From Tessaracoccus sp. OS52 (GTDB taxonomy: Bacteria; Actinomycetota; Actinomycetes; Propionibacteriales; Propionibacteriaceae), in NCBI RefSeq assembly GCF_020687685.1, contig NZ_JAJEWM010000001.1, positions 1,612,001 through 1,676,000 on the forward strand: a DNA stretch of 64,000 nt, given 5' to 3'. The notes below the pieces were generated by a model that had not been told where the DNA came from, made no database searches, and was given only the letters and a program-made list of their open reading frames with translations. The position numbers were made by a program, and so were the translations under genes. Positions 17,758-27,721 of this stretch are shown one piece after another; the first letter of the stretch is position 1, and each line of letters opens with the position of its first letter.

Positions 17758-18966
17758 ATGGGCACCACCTCCCCGTACCGCAACTACCCGACCTACGAGA
17801 CCGCCGACGGCCGCCGCTTCGGGCAGGAGGAGGAGGCGGCGGTGCTGCGCGTCATCCGCAGTGGCCACCTGTCCCGCGTCGGCGGCACGGAAACCATCGC
17901 GCTCGAGTCCGAGTTCGCCCAACTGATGGGAATGCCGCATGCGGTGGCCTCCGCCACGGGTTCGGCGGCGATCCACTGCGCCGTCGCGGCCCTGGACCTG
18001 GAGCCGGGCGACGAGATCATCGTTCCCCCGATCACCGATGCCGGCAGCATGATCGGGGCCCTGGCCCAGGGCTTGGTCCCGGTGTTCGCGGACGTGGACC
18101 CGAAGACAGGTTGTCTGACGGCGGAGTCCGTCGCCGCCGCGATCACCGAGCGCACCCGCGTGGTCGTCGTGGTCCACCTGTTCGGGGGTGCGGCCGACGT
18201 CGAGGCGATCACCGAGCTGTGCCACCGTCGCGGCATCCGGGTCATCGAGGACTGCGCGCAGGCCTACCTCGCCACCACCCCGTCCGGCGCCCTCGTCGGG
18301 ACCGTGGGAGACATCGGGTGCTTCAGCCTCCAGCAGAGCAAACACATCACCACCGGTGACGGTGGCCTCCTGGTCACCGCCGACGCCGGGCTCGCCCGCC
18401 GGGCGGCGCTCTTCGCAGACAAGGGCTGGCCGAGGGACACCGGCGAGCGAACCCACCTGTTCCTCGGCCTCAACTACCGGATGACCGACCTGGTCGCCGC
18501 GGTCGCGAGAGCGCAGCTCGGCAAGGTCTCCGAAGTGGTGGCGGACCGTCGCAGGATCGCCGAGGGCTGGTCGACGGCCCTGCGTCGCCCCGGCGTGAGT
18601 GTCCCGGATGCCGAGCGGCACAGTTTCTGGCTCTACCCGCTGGTCCTCGAGCCCGCCGTCGTCGGCGGGACCAACCGGGATCTCGTCGAACTCCTTGCCG
18701 ACACCGGCCTGAGCGCCTCTGCCGGGTACCTGCAACGGGTCCTGTACCGCAACCCCGTCCTGACGGAGCGGCGCACGTTCGGGTCGTCCGGCTGGCCGCT
18801 GTCGCTGGCCAGCCGGCCGGCCCCCGAGTGCCCCGTGGCCGAAGACCTGGTGCGATCGTCCCTGGTCACCGTCGGCATCAACGAGAACTTCACCCCCGAC
18901 GACGCCGCTGCGGCGGCTGCCGCACTGGGCAGCGCGCTGGACGAGCTCGCCCTGAGGAAGGACTGA
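17758..18966 (+). CDS. DegT/DnrJ/EryC1/StrS family aminotransferase
   Basis: 402 aa. PLP-dependent family that transaminates keto-sugars or cyclitols. The PLP lysine lies in SLQQSKHITTGDGGLLVT (about residues 187-204); other family segments are ATGSAAIHCAVAALDLEPGDE near 65 and VIEDCAQAYLAT near 163. It lies between two amidohydrolase-type genes on the same strand. No nucleotide-sugar synthesis genes are nearby, so the substrate may be a free keto-sugar or keto-inositol rather than an NDP-sugar. This is inference. Confidence 0.88.
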   Translation: MGTTSPYRNYPTYETADGRRFGQEEEAAVLRVIRSGHLSRVGGTETIALESEFAQLMGMPHAVASATGSAAIHCAVAALDLEPGDEIIVPPITDAGSMIGALAQGLVPVFADVDPKTGCLTAESVAAAITERTRVVVVVHLFGGAADVEAITELCHRRGIRVIEDCAQAYLATTPSGALVGTVGDIGCFSLQQSKHITTGDGGLLVTADAGLARRAALFADKGWPRDTGERTHLFLGLNYRMTDLVAAVARAQLGKVSEVVADRRRIAEGWSTALRRPGVSVPDAERHSFWLYPLVLEPAVVGGTNRDLVELLADTGLSASAGYLQRVLYRNPVLTERRTFGSSGWPLSLASRPAPECPVAEDLVRSSLVTVGINENFTPDDAAAAAAALGSALDELALRKD

Positions 18967-18969
18967 TCC

Positions 18970-19755
18970 ATGACCCAGTTGCACCCCGTCGCGCGCACCC
19001 GGCACGTCGTCGACACCCATGCGCACGTCGGACCGTACTTCTTCCACATGGGCCAGGACGACGTGAACGCCAACCACCGCCTGTGCGCACGGTGGGGCAT
19101 CGACCTGCAGTTGGTCTCGCACTCCCGCGGCGTCTTCCACGACGCCGCCGCCGGGAACGCGGAGCTGGCAAGGGTCCTGGAAGGATCCGACCTGCTGCGG
19201 GGCTACGTCGTGATCAATGCCCGGGACCTGGTGACCGCTTCGTCGGAGCTGGAACGCTGGCTACAGCCCGGAAGTCCGTTCGTCGGGGTCAAGATGCACA
19301 CCCACTATGCGAACGCTCCGATCTCCTCGCCGCAGGTCAGGGACGCCCTCCAGTTGCTCGACGACTTCGACACGGTGCTGCTGATCCACACCTGGGGAGC
19401 GGACGTGCTGGAGCTTGCTCGCCTGCTGGAGCCACTGAGGACGCTGCGCGCCATCGCGGGCCACATGGGCGCCGACCGCTGGGACCTCGCCGCCGAAGCG
19501 GCGACGCACCAGGAGCGGCTCTACCTGGAACCTTCGTGCTCGGTGGCCCTCGGTGGCCAGATGGCGCACGTGATGCGCCACGCTCCCCGGCAGCAGGTGC
19601 TCTTCGGGACCGACGCGACGCTGCTCGACCCGTCGGTGGCCTTCGGCCAGGTGGCTGCCGCGGACCTGACGGCTGACGAGCTCGAGGACGTGATGTGGCG
19701 CAATGCCCACCGGCTGTTCGGGGAGCGGCTCGGGAGCGCCCTGCGTCCGGTGTGA
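18970..19755 (+). CDS. Amidohydrolase family 2 protein
   Basis: 261 aa. The N-terminal metal-binding strand VVDTHAHVGP (H-x-H, about residues 13-22) is intact, a central LIHTWG and GHMGADRW supply the middle histidines, and LFGTDATLLDP near 215 supplies the active-site Asp. These are hallmarks of the TIM-barrel amidohydrolase-2 family (decarboxylases, lactonases, hydrolases). It follows the aminotransferase by 3 bp and converges on the SDR gene with 7 bp between stops. The reaction is unknown; deamidation or lactone opening would fit the neighbours. Confidence 0.8.
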   Translation: MTQLHPVARTRHVVDTHAHVGPYFFHMGQDDVNANHRLCARWGIDLQLVSHSRGVFHDAAAGNAELARVLEGSDLLRGYVVINARDLVTASSELERWLQPGSPFVGVKMHTHYANAPISSPQVRDALQLLDDFDTVLLIHTWGADVLELARLLEPLRTLRAIAGHMGADRWDLAAEAATHQERLYLEPSCSVALGGQMAHVMRHAPRQQVLFGTDATLLDPSVAFGQVAAADLTADELEDVMWRNAHRLFGERLGSALRPV

Positions 19756-19762
19756 CGACGCT

Positions 19763-20443
19763 TCAGCGCGCGAAGACGGCCGACTCGTCGGCGACCAGGT
19801 TCAGGATCCGGTGGCCGGGCTCCCGGTGGCCGGCCAGCTCCGTCGCGATCCACCGGGCCACGTCGGAGCCTGCGATGGCCGGTACCGCGGAACCATCGGC
19901 CAGGCGAACCTGCTCCGGCTGGCCGGTCGACGGGTTCAGCCACAGGGGCGCCGTCGCATCAGGCGTCGGCCACCCGATGCGGATGCTGACTGCGGCGATA
20001 CCGAGCACGGGTGCCAGCTCAGCGGCCGTGGCTTCGGCCATCCGCTTGCTGAGTCCGTAGGGGTGAAGGCTGTCCGGCGCCTCGTCGGCGCCGAGCCTGC
20101 GAACGCCCGCATAGGCGAACACCGACAGAGAGCTCATGTGTAGGAACCGCGCGACACCGGCGTCGGCGCAGGCGAGCATGGCCTGGGCCACCGATCCGAC
20201 GTTGACCGCCCAGGCCTCCCCCACCACCCGGGGGTCCGTGGCCTCGTCACCTCGGGGCACGCGCGCACATAGGTGCACCAGTGCGTCATGGTTCTCGAGC
20301 ACCTCGGCGAGTCCCTGACGGTCGGTTGCCTCCACGACAACGGGGCCCATGCGGTCGATGATCGTCACCTCATGTGCAGTCGCCAGCCGGGGTGCAATCC
20401 AGCCGCCGATCCTCCCTGAACCACCCAACAGCGCGATCCTCAT
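19763..20443 (-). CDS. NAD-dependent epimerase/dehydratase (short extended-SDR protein)
   Basis: 226 aa. The Rossmann motif LLGGSGRIGG (residues 5-14) binds NAD(P), and the active-site pair Y-x3-K is visible as HPYGLSKRMAE near 127, with the Ser in MSSLSVF. It is shorter than typical sugar epimerases (about 310 aa) and close in size to NAD-dependent uronate dehydrogenases (about 260 aa), a possible but unproven assignment. It starts 33 bp after the broken Gfo/Idh gene on the same strand, with AAGGAGG upstream. Confidence 0.75.
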   Translation of the reverse strand: MRIALLGGSGRIGGWIAPRLATAHEVTIIDRMGPVVVEATDRQGLAEVLENHDALVHLCARVPRGDEATDPRVVGEAWAVNVGSVAQAMLACADAGVARFLHMSSLSVFAYAGVRRLGADEAPDSLHPYGLSKRMAEATAAELAPVLGIAAVSIRIGWPTPDATAPLWLNPSTGQPEQVRLADGSAVPAIAGSDVARWIATELAGHREPGHRILNLVADESAVFAR

Positions 20444-20476
20444 CGATCCTCCTTGGTTCCGCCTTCGCGGACAACC

Positions 20477-21339
20477 TCATAGAAAAGGGATTCTATCAGT
20501 CTCTTCGGAACTACGTGAGACTGCCTCCAGCAGGGCGGTGGCCGCGACTGCGGCTCCCAGACCGGTCTCCGGCGTCCCCGCCATCACGCCTGCGATGACG
20601 CTGCTGACGGGCGCGAGGTAGTCCTCAGGCAGGCCGAGGACGCGCTCACCGTCGCCGAGGTCCATCTGAAAATCCCCCTCACCCGGTGGGGCGTCCAGCA
20701 GGCGCAGTTCGATGCGGCAGCCGGCGAGCCGGGCCCGAACCACCACTTCGTCCCCCTTGAGCTCAGCCGTGACGTCCTCCGGCAGCGGCCCCGTGGCCCC
20801 GGCGAGCGCCACGGCGCAAGCCGCCTCCGCCGCGTGGATGCCGTAGAAGAACAACCCACCGTGCCGGCAGTCCAACTGGGCAGGCCCGACGACGACCACC
20901 CGGGACGTTCCCCTCCCCGGCTGGCCAGCACCTCCGGGTGCCACTGCATGACCGAGCCAGTGCCCAGCGGCACCGACATCCGGCTCGCAGTCCGCACCAG
21001 GCGCGTGGCGTCAGAAAGGGTCGTCGCGAGCGGCTTGTCCACGAAGGTGGGCCTGCCGGCCGAGATGGCGTGACCGGCGAAGGAGGCGTGGGTGCGCCCG
21101 TCGCGGTGCGCGACGATGACACCGTCGCAACCAGCCAGCAGGGCCTCCGTCGAGGGGGCCACGTCGACCCCCAGGTCCGTGAGTTCCTCGTCCCGATCCG
21201 GGCTGGCGGTCAGGGCCGACGTGATGCGCAACCCCGGATACCTGGACTCGACGTTGAAATGCCGCAGGAACGCGTCCACATGGGTCGACTCGGAACCCAG
21301 CACTCCGATCCTCGCGCCACGCACACCCGGTACCGTCAC
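20477..21339 (-). pseudogene. Gfo/Idh/MocA-family oxidoreductase, frameshifted
   Basis: Two reading frames together make one oxidoreductase of about 287 aa. The N-terminal part starts at the GTG at 21339 (GGAGGAGG just upstream) with ARIGVLGSESTHVDAFLRHF, then HRDGRTHASFAG and RPTFVDKPLATT, the last being the Gfo/Idh K-P motif, and GSVMQWHPEVLAS. The match then continues in another frame (RVVVVGPAQLDCRHGGLFFYG) to the stop at 20477. The frame changes at about 20895-20925, where GGGGAGGGG and CCCGGG runs lie. The span is one base short of a whole number of codons. A sequencing error and a real mutation cannot be told apart here. Confidence 0.7.
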
Positions 21340-21397
21340 TGGCCCTCCTCCCATCCAGGGAGAGCCTATCCAGAAATCGCTTGCTCGCGGCGGCGGG

Positions 21398-22372
21398 TCA
21401 GTGGCCGGCGGCGGTGTCGGGCTGGATGTCGATCCGCCAGCCCGTGAGCCTCGCGGCGAGCCTGGCGTTCTGGCCCTCTCGCCCGATGGCCAGCGACAAC
21501 TGGTAGTCCGGCACGATCGCGCGGCAGGCGCGCGCTGCGGCGTCCACCACCTGCACCGAGATCACCTTCGCCGGTGACAACGCCGCGGCCACGAACTTCG
21601 TCGGGTCCTCCGACCAGTCGACGATGTCGATCTTCTCCTCGCCCAGTTCGTTGGTGACGGCACGCACCCGCTGCCCCATCGGGCCGATACACGCTCCCTT
21701 GGCCGACACGTTCGGGTCATGGCTGACCACGGCGATCTTCGTCCGGTGTCCGGCCTCGCGCGCGATCTCCTTGATCTCCACGACTCCGGAGCCGATCTCG
21801 GGCACCTCCATCGCGAACAGCTTGCGCACCAGGTTGGGGTGCGTGCGCGACACGACCACCTGGGGGCCACGCAGTTCCCGACGGACGGCGACCACGTAGA
21901 CGCGGATGCGACGGCCGTGCGAGTAGTCCTCGCCGGGCACCTGCTCGGCCTGCGGCATGATCGCTTCCAGCGACCCCAGGTCCACCCGGACGGCTCGGGA
22001 GTCCCGGTCAGCCTGGACCACACCCACGAGGATGTCCCCCTCGGAGCCGGAGAAGTGTCCGAACTTCTGGTCATCCTCGGCTTCGCGCAGGCGCTGGAAG
22101 ATGACCTGACGCGCCGTCGACGCCGCGACCCGCCCGAAGTCCTCCGGGGTGTCGTCGTAGTACCCGACGATCTGGTCGTCGTCATCGAATTCGGGAGCGA
22201 GCACCGAAACCTTGCCGGTCTTGCGGTCGACCTCCACCTTCACCCCACGCAGCGGGTGTTCGGTCTTGTTGTAGGCGTTGAGGAGCGCGTCCTCAAGCGT
22301 CCTGATCAGGTAGTCCATCGAGACTTCCTTGTCGCGCTCGATGGCGCGCAGGGCAGCGAGATCCACGTCCAT
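21398..22372 (-). CDS. nusA: Transcription termination/antitermination protein NusA
   Basis: 324 aa, the usual compact actinobacterial length without the C-terminal acidic repeats of E. coli. N-terminal RNAP-binding domain (1-125), S1 domain from about 128 ([20 protein letters not shown]), then KH1 and KH2 ([19 protein letters not shown] near 233 and [19 protein letters not shown] near 297). It binds RNA polymerase and modulates pausing and termination. It follows rimP by 3 bp. The expected next gene, ylxR, is instead about 7.6 kb away. Confidence 0.96.
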   Translation of the reverse strand: MDVDLAALRAIERDKEVSMDYLIRTLEDALLNAYNKTEHPLRGVKVEVDRKTGKVSVLAPEFDDDDQIVGYYDDTPEDFGRVAASTARQVIFQRLREAEDDQKFGHFSGSEGDILVGVVQADRDSRAVRVDLGSLEAIMPQAEQVPGEDYSHGRRIRVYVVAVRRELRGPQVVVSRTHPNLVRKLFAMEVPEIGSGVVEIKEIAREAGHRTKIAVVSHDPNVSAKGACIGPMGQRVRAVTNELGEEKIDIVDWSEDPTKFVAAALSPAKVISVQVVDAAARACRAIVPDYQLSLAIGREGQNARLAARLTGWRIDIQPDTAAGH

Positions 22373-22375
22373 GGC

Positions 22376-22876
22376 TCAGGCCTCCTTCGGCGTGTCGTCG
22401 GAATCGAAGCGGAACTCCTTCGGCGGGTTCATCTCCACCTGCACCACGGCCTTCGAGATCTCCGTGAGCGGCAACGACTCCTCGCGCCCCTCGACGTCCA
22501 GGGTCACGACTTCGCCGTCGACCCCCACGATCCGGCCGGTCACCTCGGCGCCGCCGAGCCACAGCCGGACCAGTCGGCCGGTGTTGCGGCGGTAGTGCTT
22601 GGCCTCGGTGAGGGGCTTGCCGACGCCGCGGCTGGTGACCTCCAGGGTGAACGGAGCCTGGCCGACGGCGGTGCTCGAATCCAGTGCCGCGGAGATGCGC
22701 GCCGAGGCTGCGGAGATGTCGTCCAGCAGCGGGCCGCGGCCTGCCGGCCCATCACCGTCGACGGTGATGCGGAGCAGTTTCCGCTTGCCCACGGGCGTGA
22801 CGTCCAGGCTGTCGAGTTCGAGGCCGTGCTCAGCCAGGATGGGCTCGACCAGTTCTGTGAGCTGGCTTTCTTGCAT
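22376..22876 (-). CDS. rimP: Ribosome maturation factor RimP
   Basis: 166 aa; the ATG at 22876 is chosen, with GGAGA upstream, over an in-frame ATG at 22924. Needed for 30S subunit maturation. The two-domain pattern is visible: an N-terminal alpha/beta domain (HGLELDSLDVTPVGKRKLLRITVDGD) with the conserved ALDSSTAVGQAPFTLEVTSRG region, and a C-terminal SH3-like domain (KHYRRNTGRLVRLWL). It starts the rimP-nusA pair and is divergent from the lipoprotein gene at 22952. Confidence 0.92.
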   Translation of the reverse strand: MQESQLTELVEPILAEHGLELDSLDVTPVGKRKLLRITVDGDGPAGRGPLLDDISAASARISAALDSSTAVGQAPFTLEVTSRGVGKPLTEAKHYRRNTGRLVRLWLGGAEVTGRIVGVDGEVVTLDVEGREESLPLTEISKAVVQVEMNPPKEFRFDSDDTPKEA

Positions 22877-22951
22877 TGCTGGTTCTCCGATTCGGTTGTG
22901 TGACTCGATTGTGGTGACCCCCAAGCATACGTCCCCGGTAGGGTTCTACCC

Positions 22952-23884
22952 ATGCCTCCCACCCGTCGAGCCATGCTCGGCCTCGCCGCCGCGCTCGCCG
23001 GGGCATCAGTGACGGCCTGCGCCCCGAGTCCGGTGGTCACCGGGGGTCCGTCGGAACCCATGTCACCTGTCCCGACCGAGCCGGAGCAGGGCCGGGCGGC
23101 CGCCCGAGGCGCGGACTGGTGCAACCGGCTCCTGGCGCTCGTCGGCCAGGCTCCGGAGACCGACGGGGAGTGGGCACTGGCGGTGGCGGCGCAGACGCAG
23201 GAGCACCTGTCGCGCCTAAACGCCCTCGACCCCCTCGTGGCGGACACCGAGCCGGTCTTCACCCCCTCAACCGTCCCGTCCCCCCGACCGACATCCTTCG
23301 ATGACGAACTCGCCGGCCACGTGACCGAAGGTGTTGCGCTGTTCAGTTCCCTGTTGGCCGAGGCCCCGACACAGCCGGAGCGGCTGCTCCAAGCCTCTCT
23401 CGCGGCGGCGACGGCGGGCCTGCCCGCGAAGGCCTATCCCCCGGTTCGCGGGGACGCGAGCCCGATCCGATTCCCGGAGACCACCACCGAACGCTCGCTC
23501 GGCGTGGCCCTGACCCACGTCTGGGCCCTGATCAACGGCCTGGAGGTCTCAATCGGCCGGCTCTCCGCCGGGGAGAACCGCGAGCGGGCCGGGGGGAGAC
23601 TCGACGAGGCGCGTCTGCTGCGGAACCGGTTGCGGGCGGCCATCACCGGGGAGCCGCCTGCCCAGGAGATCTCCTACGAACTGCCCAACCCGATGTCCAC
23701 CAACCAGGAGGTGAGGGCGGGTCTGGCCGTGCTGGAACTGGGCGTGCTCGACGCCTTGGCCCGCCTGGTGGCATCGGAGGCGGATGCCGAGGACTGGCTG
23801 GACCCCCTGCTGGACCAGGTCGGCCACGTGCAGGGCTGGGGAGGCCGGCTCCCGTACTGGCCCGGCTGGGCCGGGCTGGAGTAG
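22952..23884 (+). CDS. Lipoprotein with C-terminal ferritin-like (DUF4439-type) domain
   Basis: 310 aa. The N-terminus has a twin-arginine-like TRRAMLGLAAAL stretch followed by a lipobox SVTAC (Cys about residue 24), so the protein is likely exported and lipid-anchored, possibly by Tat. A Pro-rich linker follows. The C-terminal 140 residues (SLGVALTHVWALINGLEVSIGRLS onward) form long helices that resemble the DUF4439 ferritin-like domain, often encoded next to rimP and proS in actinobacteria. This family call is from memory of gene context. It converges on proS with 7 bp between stops. Confidence 0.65.
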   Translation: MPPTRRAMLGLAAALAGASVTACAPSPVVTGGPSEPMSPVPTEPEQGRAAARGADWCNRLLALVGQAPETDGEWALAVAAQTQEHLSRLNALDPLVADTEPVFTPSTVPSPRPTSFDDELAGHVTEGVALFSSLLAEAPTQPERLLQASLAAATAGLPAKAYPPVRGDASPIRFPETTTERSLGVALTHVWALINGLEVSIGRLSAGENRERAGGRLDEARLLRNRLRAAITGEPPAQEISYELPNPMSTNQEVRAGLAVLELGVLDALARLVASEADAEDWLDPLLDQVGHVQGWGGRLPYWPGWAGLE

Positions 23885-23891
23885 TCCGGCC

Positions 23892-25670
23892 TCAGCTCCC
23901 GGCGAGTGCCGCGATGGCCTCGACTGCATCGCCCACAGCGACGTCCATCCGCTCACCCGTGGCCCGGTTGCGGACCTCGACGACGCCGTCGGCCAGGCCT
24001 CGCCCCACGACCACGATGATGGGCATTCCCATGATCTCGGCGTCGGCGAACTTGACGCCCGGGCTGGCCTTGCGATCGTCCACCAGGACGTCCAGCCCGG
24101 CCGCCGACAGGGCGGCTGCGATCCGGTCGGCCTCCTCGAAGACCAACTGGTCCTTGCCGGTGGCCAGGATCTGGACCTGGAAGGGCGCCAGTTCAAGGGG
24201 CCACGAAAGGCCTTTCTCGTCGGAGGTTGCCTCGGCCACGGCAGCGACCGCACGAGAGACGCCGACCCCGTAGGAACCCATGGTCACGGTCACGAGCTTC
24301 CCGTTGTGGTCAAGCACTTTCAGCCCCATGGCCTCGGCGTACCGGCGGCCCAGCTGGAAGATGTGACCCATCTCGATGCCGCGGGCGAGCGTGAGAGGGC
24401 CCGAACCGTCGGGGGCAGGGTCGCCCTCCCGGACCTCGGCCACGTCGAGGACGCCGTCGGGCGTGAAATCGCGCCCGGCCGTGACTCCGCTGAGGTGTTC
24501 ATCGGCGGCATTCGCCCCCGTCACCCAGTGGGTCCCCGCGACGATGCGGGGATCGGCCACGTACCGGATGCGCGTCACCGACTCCTCCCCCAGCACCGCC
24601 GTGCCGGAGACGTCGACGGGTCCGATGAAGCCGAGCTTCAGCGCCGGGTACCGCTGGAAGTCCTCGGCAGAGAACGGGATCGCCTCCGCCGGCTCCAGGG
24701 CCGCTTCCAGACGCTTCGCGTCAACCTCGCGGTCTCCTGGCAGCGCCACGGCGAGGGGGTAGCTGGTGCCGTCGGGGTTGGTCACCTTGAACAGCAGGTT
24801 CTTCAGGGTGTCGGAACGGGTCCACTCTCCCCCGCCGGGCCGGGCCACACCGGAGTTGAGAACGCCGACGACGGCCTCGATGGTGCCGGCGTCGGGGGTG
24901 GCGACCACCTGGATCGCGGGAGCGTCACTGATCGGCCGCGGTTCCGGTGCAGCGATCCGCACGGCTTCGACGTTGGCGGCGTAGCCACCCTCGGAGCGGA
25001 CGAAGGTGTCCTCGCCGTTGGGCGCCACGGCAAGGAACTCCTCGGAACGGGATCCGCCCATGGCCCCGGCCATGGCCGAGACCACGACGTAGTCCAGGCC
25101 CAGCCGTTCGAAGATGCGGACGTAGGCCTCGCGGTGCATCTGGTAGCTGGCCTCCAGGCCGGCGTCGTCGATGTCGAAGGAGTAGGAGTCCTTCATGACG
25201 AACTCGCGGCCGCGCAGCAGCCCGGCGCGTGGACGGGCCTCGTCGCGGTACTTCGTCTGGATCTGGAACAACGACAGCGGGAGGTCCTTGTAGGAGTTGT
25301 AGAGGTCCTTCACAAGCAGGGTGAACATCTCCTCGTGAGTGGGCCCCAGGAGCATGTCCGCGCCCTTGCGGTCCTGCAGCCGGAAGAGGTTGTCACCGTA
25401 ATCGGTCCAGCGGTTGGTCGCCTCGTAGGGCTCACGCGGAAGGAGGGCCGGGAAGTGGACTTCCTGTGCGCCGATCGCCTCCATCTCCTCGCGAACGATG
25501 GCCTCCACCTTCTGCAGCACCTTCAGCCCGAGGGGCAGCCACGAGTAGATGCCGGGAGCGACGCGTCGGATGTAGCCGGCCCTGACCAGCCAGCGATGGC
25601 TGGGGACCTCGGCGTCGGCCGGGTCGTCGCGGAGGGTGCGGACGAAGAGTCTGGAGAGTTTTGCGATCAC
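23892..25670 (-). CDS. proS: Prolyl-tRNA synthetase (bacterial type)
   Basis: 592 aa; GTG start at 25670. Class II motifs are visible: motif 2 [23 protein letters not shown]-like region near residue 140 and motif 3 [17 protein letters not shown] near 445. The central insertion (about 225-380) contains the YbaK-like editing domain usual in bacterial ProRS. The C-terminal anticodon-binding domain ([14 protein letters not shown] to end) is intact. It charges tRNA-Pro. It lies 37 bp after the GNAT gene in the dxr-rseP-ispG-GNAT-proS string. Confidence 0.96.
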   Translation of the reverse strand: MIAKLSRLFVRTLRDDPADAEVPSHRWLVRAGYIRRVAPGIYSWLPLGLKVLQKVEAIVREEMEAIGAQEVHFPALLPREPYEATNRWTDYGDNLFRLQDRKGADMLLGPTHEEMFTLLVKDLYNSYKDLPLSLFQIQTKYRDEARPRAGLLRGREFVMKDSYSFDIDDAGLEASYQMHREAYVRIFERLGLDYVVVSAMAGAMGGSRSEEFLAVAPNGEDTFVRSEGGYAANVEAVRIAAPEPRPISDAPAIQVVATPDAGTIEAVVGVLNSGVARPGGGEWTRSDTLKNLLFKVTNPDGTSYPLAVALPGDREVDAKRLEAALEPAEAIPFSAEDFQRYPALKLGFIGPVDVSGTAVLGEESVTRIRYVADPRIVAGTHWVTGANAADEHLSGVTAGRDFTPDGVLDVAEVREGDPAPDGSGPLTLARGIEMGHIFQLGRRYAEAMGLKVLDHNGKLVTVTMGSYGVGVSRAVAAVAEATSDEKGLSWPLELAPFQVQILATGKDQLVFEEADRIAAALSAAGLDVLVDDRKASPGVKFADAEIMGMPIIVVVGRGLADGVVEVRNRATGERMDVAVGDAVEAIAALAGS

Positions 25671-25707
25671 GGGGCAACTGTACTCAGGCCCCGGGGGTGA
25701 CGTCGCC

Positions 25708-26541
25708 TCAGTAATGGACGGTGGCCAGGGCGCCGACGGTCCTGAACCCGAGCCGCTCGTAGGCGCGGATGGCCGGGGTGTTGAAGTCGTTGACGTAGAG
25801 CGAGACGACGGGATGGGTCACCATCACCTGGCGCAGCATCGACGACAGGGCGGGAACCGAGAGCCCCTCTCCGCGGCGGTGGGGATGGACCCACACCCCC
25901 TGCAACTGGACCTGGTCGCCGAGCCTCGGCCCTAGGTCGGCCTTGAAGATCACCTCGCCGTCCTCGACGATGCCGAAGGCGTCGCCCTGCTGCAGGCGCT
26001 CCTTCACGTAGCGTTCGTATCCGCCGCCGTACTTGAACGGGGAACTGCCGATCTCCTCGGTGTACATGTGGACAGACGCGGCCAGGTAGGACTCGAACTC
26101 CTTGGTGGTGAGCACCCGGACGCGTTCGTCGGCGTCGACGGCCGGCTGCTGGTCGAGGACCATCAGCGGCTGGCGCCGTCGGACGTTGGAGACCTTCCCC
26201 CAGGCTCCCGGCCAGCGCTCCACCAGGCCCACGTAGAGTCCCAGCGCGGTCATGGCCGGCCCGAGGATCGAGGCGGCCGTGCGCGACGGTCCCATCGCCT
26301 TGACGAAGGCGGGGACGGCGTCGGGGTCGAAACCGGCGGGGAAGATCGTGCCGCCGTCGAGGCACACAGCCGTCAACTCCCCGTTGCGCTCGAAGCCGTG
26401 AATCTTGCCCACCCGCCGGCGGTCCATGCCGAACTGGGCGATCTTGGCGGCCAGGAAGAGGTTCTCCACCGGCCGCTGGGCCAGGAGAGCCTCCACTTCC
26501 TGCTGGTCGTCCGGCCCGAGCGGCCTCAGGCCAGTTGTCAT
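25708..26541 (-). CDS. GNAT acetyltransferase with N-terminal DUF4081-type domain
   Basis: 277 aa; ATG at 26541, one base after the ispG stop. The N-terminal half ([20 protein letters not shown]) resembles the DUF4081 domain, and the C-terminal half is a GNAT fold with [21 protein letters not shown] (about residues 216-236) as the acetyl-CoA loop and [19 protein letters not shown] near the end. This two-part protein is regularly found between ispG and proS in actinobacteria. Its substrate is not established to my knowledge. Confidence 0.8.
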   Translation of the reverse strand: MTTGLRPLGPDDQQEVEALLAQRPVENLFLAAKIAQFGMDRRRVGKIHGFERNGELTAVCLDGGTIFPAGFDPDAVPAFVKAMGPSRTAASILGPAMTALGLYVGLVERWPGAWGKVSNVRRRQPLMVLDQQPAVDADERVRVLTTKEFESYLAASVHMYTEEIGSSPFKYGGGYERYVKERLQQGDAFGIVEDGEVIFKADLGPRLGDQVQLQGVWVHPHRRGEGLSVPALSSMLRQVMVTHPVVSLYVNDFNTPAIRAYERLGFRTVGALATVHY

Positions 26542-26542
26542 C

Positions 26543-27685
26543 TCAGACGACCGAGACCTCTGGCGCACCGACCTCACCCATCTCCGCCGCGAGGCGCCGG
26601 GCCTCGAACAGCAACGTCTCCACGATCTCGGACTCGGGGACGGTCTTGATGACCTCGCCACGGACGAAGATCTGGCCCTTGCCGTTGCCGGAGGCGACGC
26701 CGAGGTCGGCCTCCCGCGCCTCTCCCGGACCATTGACCACACAACCCATGACTGCCACCCGCAGGGGCGCCTCCATGCCCTCGAGGCCGGCGGTGACCTC
26801 CTCGGCGAGCTTGTACACGTCCACCTGGGCGCGACCGCAGGAGGGACAGGACACGATGTCCAGTTTCCGGGGCCGCAGGTTGAGCGACTCCAGGATCTTG
26901 ATGCCGACCTTGACCTCCTCCACGGGCGGCGCGGAGAGGGACACGCGGATGGTGTCCCCGATTCCCTGGCTGAGCAACGCCCCGAAGGCCACCGAGGACT
27001 TGATGGTCCCCTGGAAGGCCGGCCCGGCCTCGGTCACCCCGAGGTGGAGGGGGTAGTCGCACTTCTCGCTGAGCAGTTCGTAGGCCCGGACCATGACGAC
27101 GGGGTCGTTGTGCTTCACGGAGATCTTGAAGTCACCGAAGCCGACGTCCTCGAACAGTGACGCCTCCCACAGTGCAGATTCCGCGAGGGCCTCTGCCGTG
27201 GGGGCGCCGTACTTGGCGAGGATGCGCTTGTCCAGGGAGCCGGCGTTCACGCCGATCCGCAGCGACACTCCGGCGGCGGTGGCGGCCTTGGCGATCTCGC
27301 TGACCTTGTCATCGAACTGCTTGATGTTGCCGGGGTTGACACGCACCGCCGCGCAGCCGGCGTCGATGGCGGCGAAGACGTAGCGGGGCTGGAAGTGGAT
27401 GTCCGCGATGACGGGAATCTGGGACTTCTTGGCGATGATGTGCAGCACGTCGGCGTCGTCCTGGCTGGGGACTGCCACCCGGACGATGTCACAGCCGGTG
27501 GCGGTGAGCTCTGCGATCTGCTGCAAGGTCGCGTTGATGTCGGTGGTCTTGGTGGTGGTCATGGACTGGACGCTGATTGGCGCGTCGCCCCCGACGTAGG
27601 TGCTACCGACCTTGATCTTGCGGGTCTTGCGACGGGGGGCAAGGGTGGGGGCGGGGGCAGCGGGCATTCCAAGACTCACGGTCAT
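26543..27685 (-). CDS. ispG: 4-hydroxy-3-methylbut-2-enyl diphosphate synthase (IspG/GcpE)
   Basis: 380 aa. A [4Fe-4S] enzyme of the MEP isoprenoid pathway that reduces MEcPP to HMBPP. The N-terminal TIM barrel contains [12 protein letters not shown], and the C-terminal cluster domain shows the cysteines in SCPSCGR (about 279-285) and [11 protein letters not shown] (about 313-323). With dxr two genes upstream it gives two MEP-pathway steps in one string. It follows rseP by 36 bp. Confidence 0.96.
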   Translation of the reverse strand: MTVSLGMPAAPAPTLAPRRKTRKIKVGSTYVGGDAPISVQSMTTTKTTDINATLQQIAELTATGCDIVRVAVPSQDDADVLHIIAKKSQIPVIADIHFQPRYVFAAIDAGCAAVRVNPGNIKQFDDKVSEIAKAATAAGVSLRIGVNAGSLDKRILAKYGAPTAEALAESALWEASLFEDVGFGDFKISVKHNDPVVMVRAYELLSEKCDYPLHLGVTEAGPAFQGTIKSSVAFGALLSQGIGDTIRVSLSAPPVEEVKVGIKILESLNLRPRKLDIVSCPSCGRAQVDVYKLAEEVTAGLEGMEAPLRVAVMGCVVNGPGEAREADLGVASGNGKGQIFVRGEVIKTVPESEIVETLLFEARRLAAEMGEVGAPEVSVV

Positions 27686-27721
27686 GGGCCCAGAATACCC
27701 ATGCTTGCGAACCTCACCGAC

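Noticed and set aside
13748-21397. Integrative element as cause of the split operon
   Set aside because: No integrase, transposase, terminal repeats or target duplication seen at either border; simple rearrangement is equally likely.
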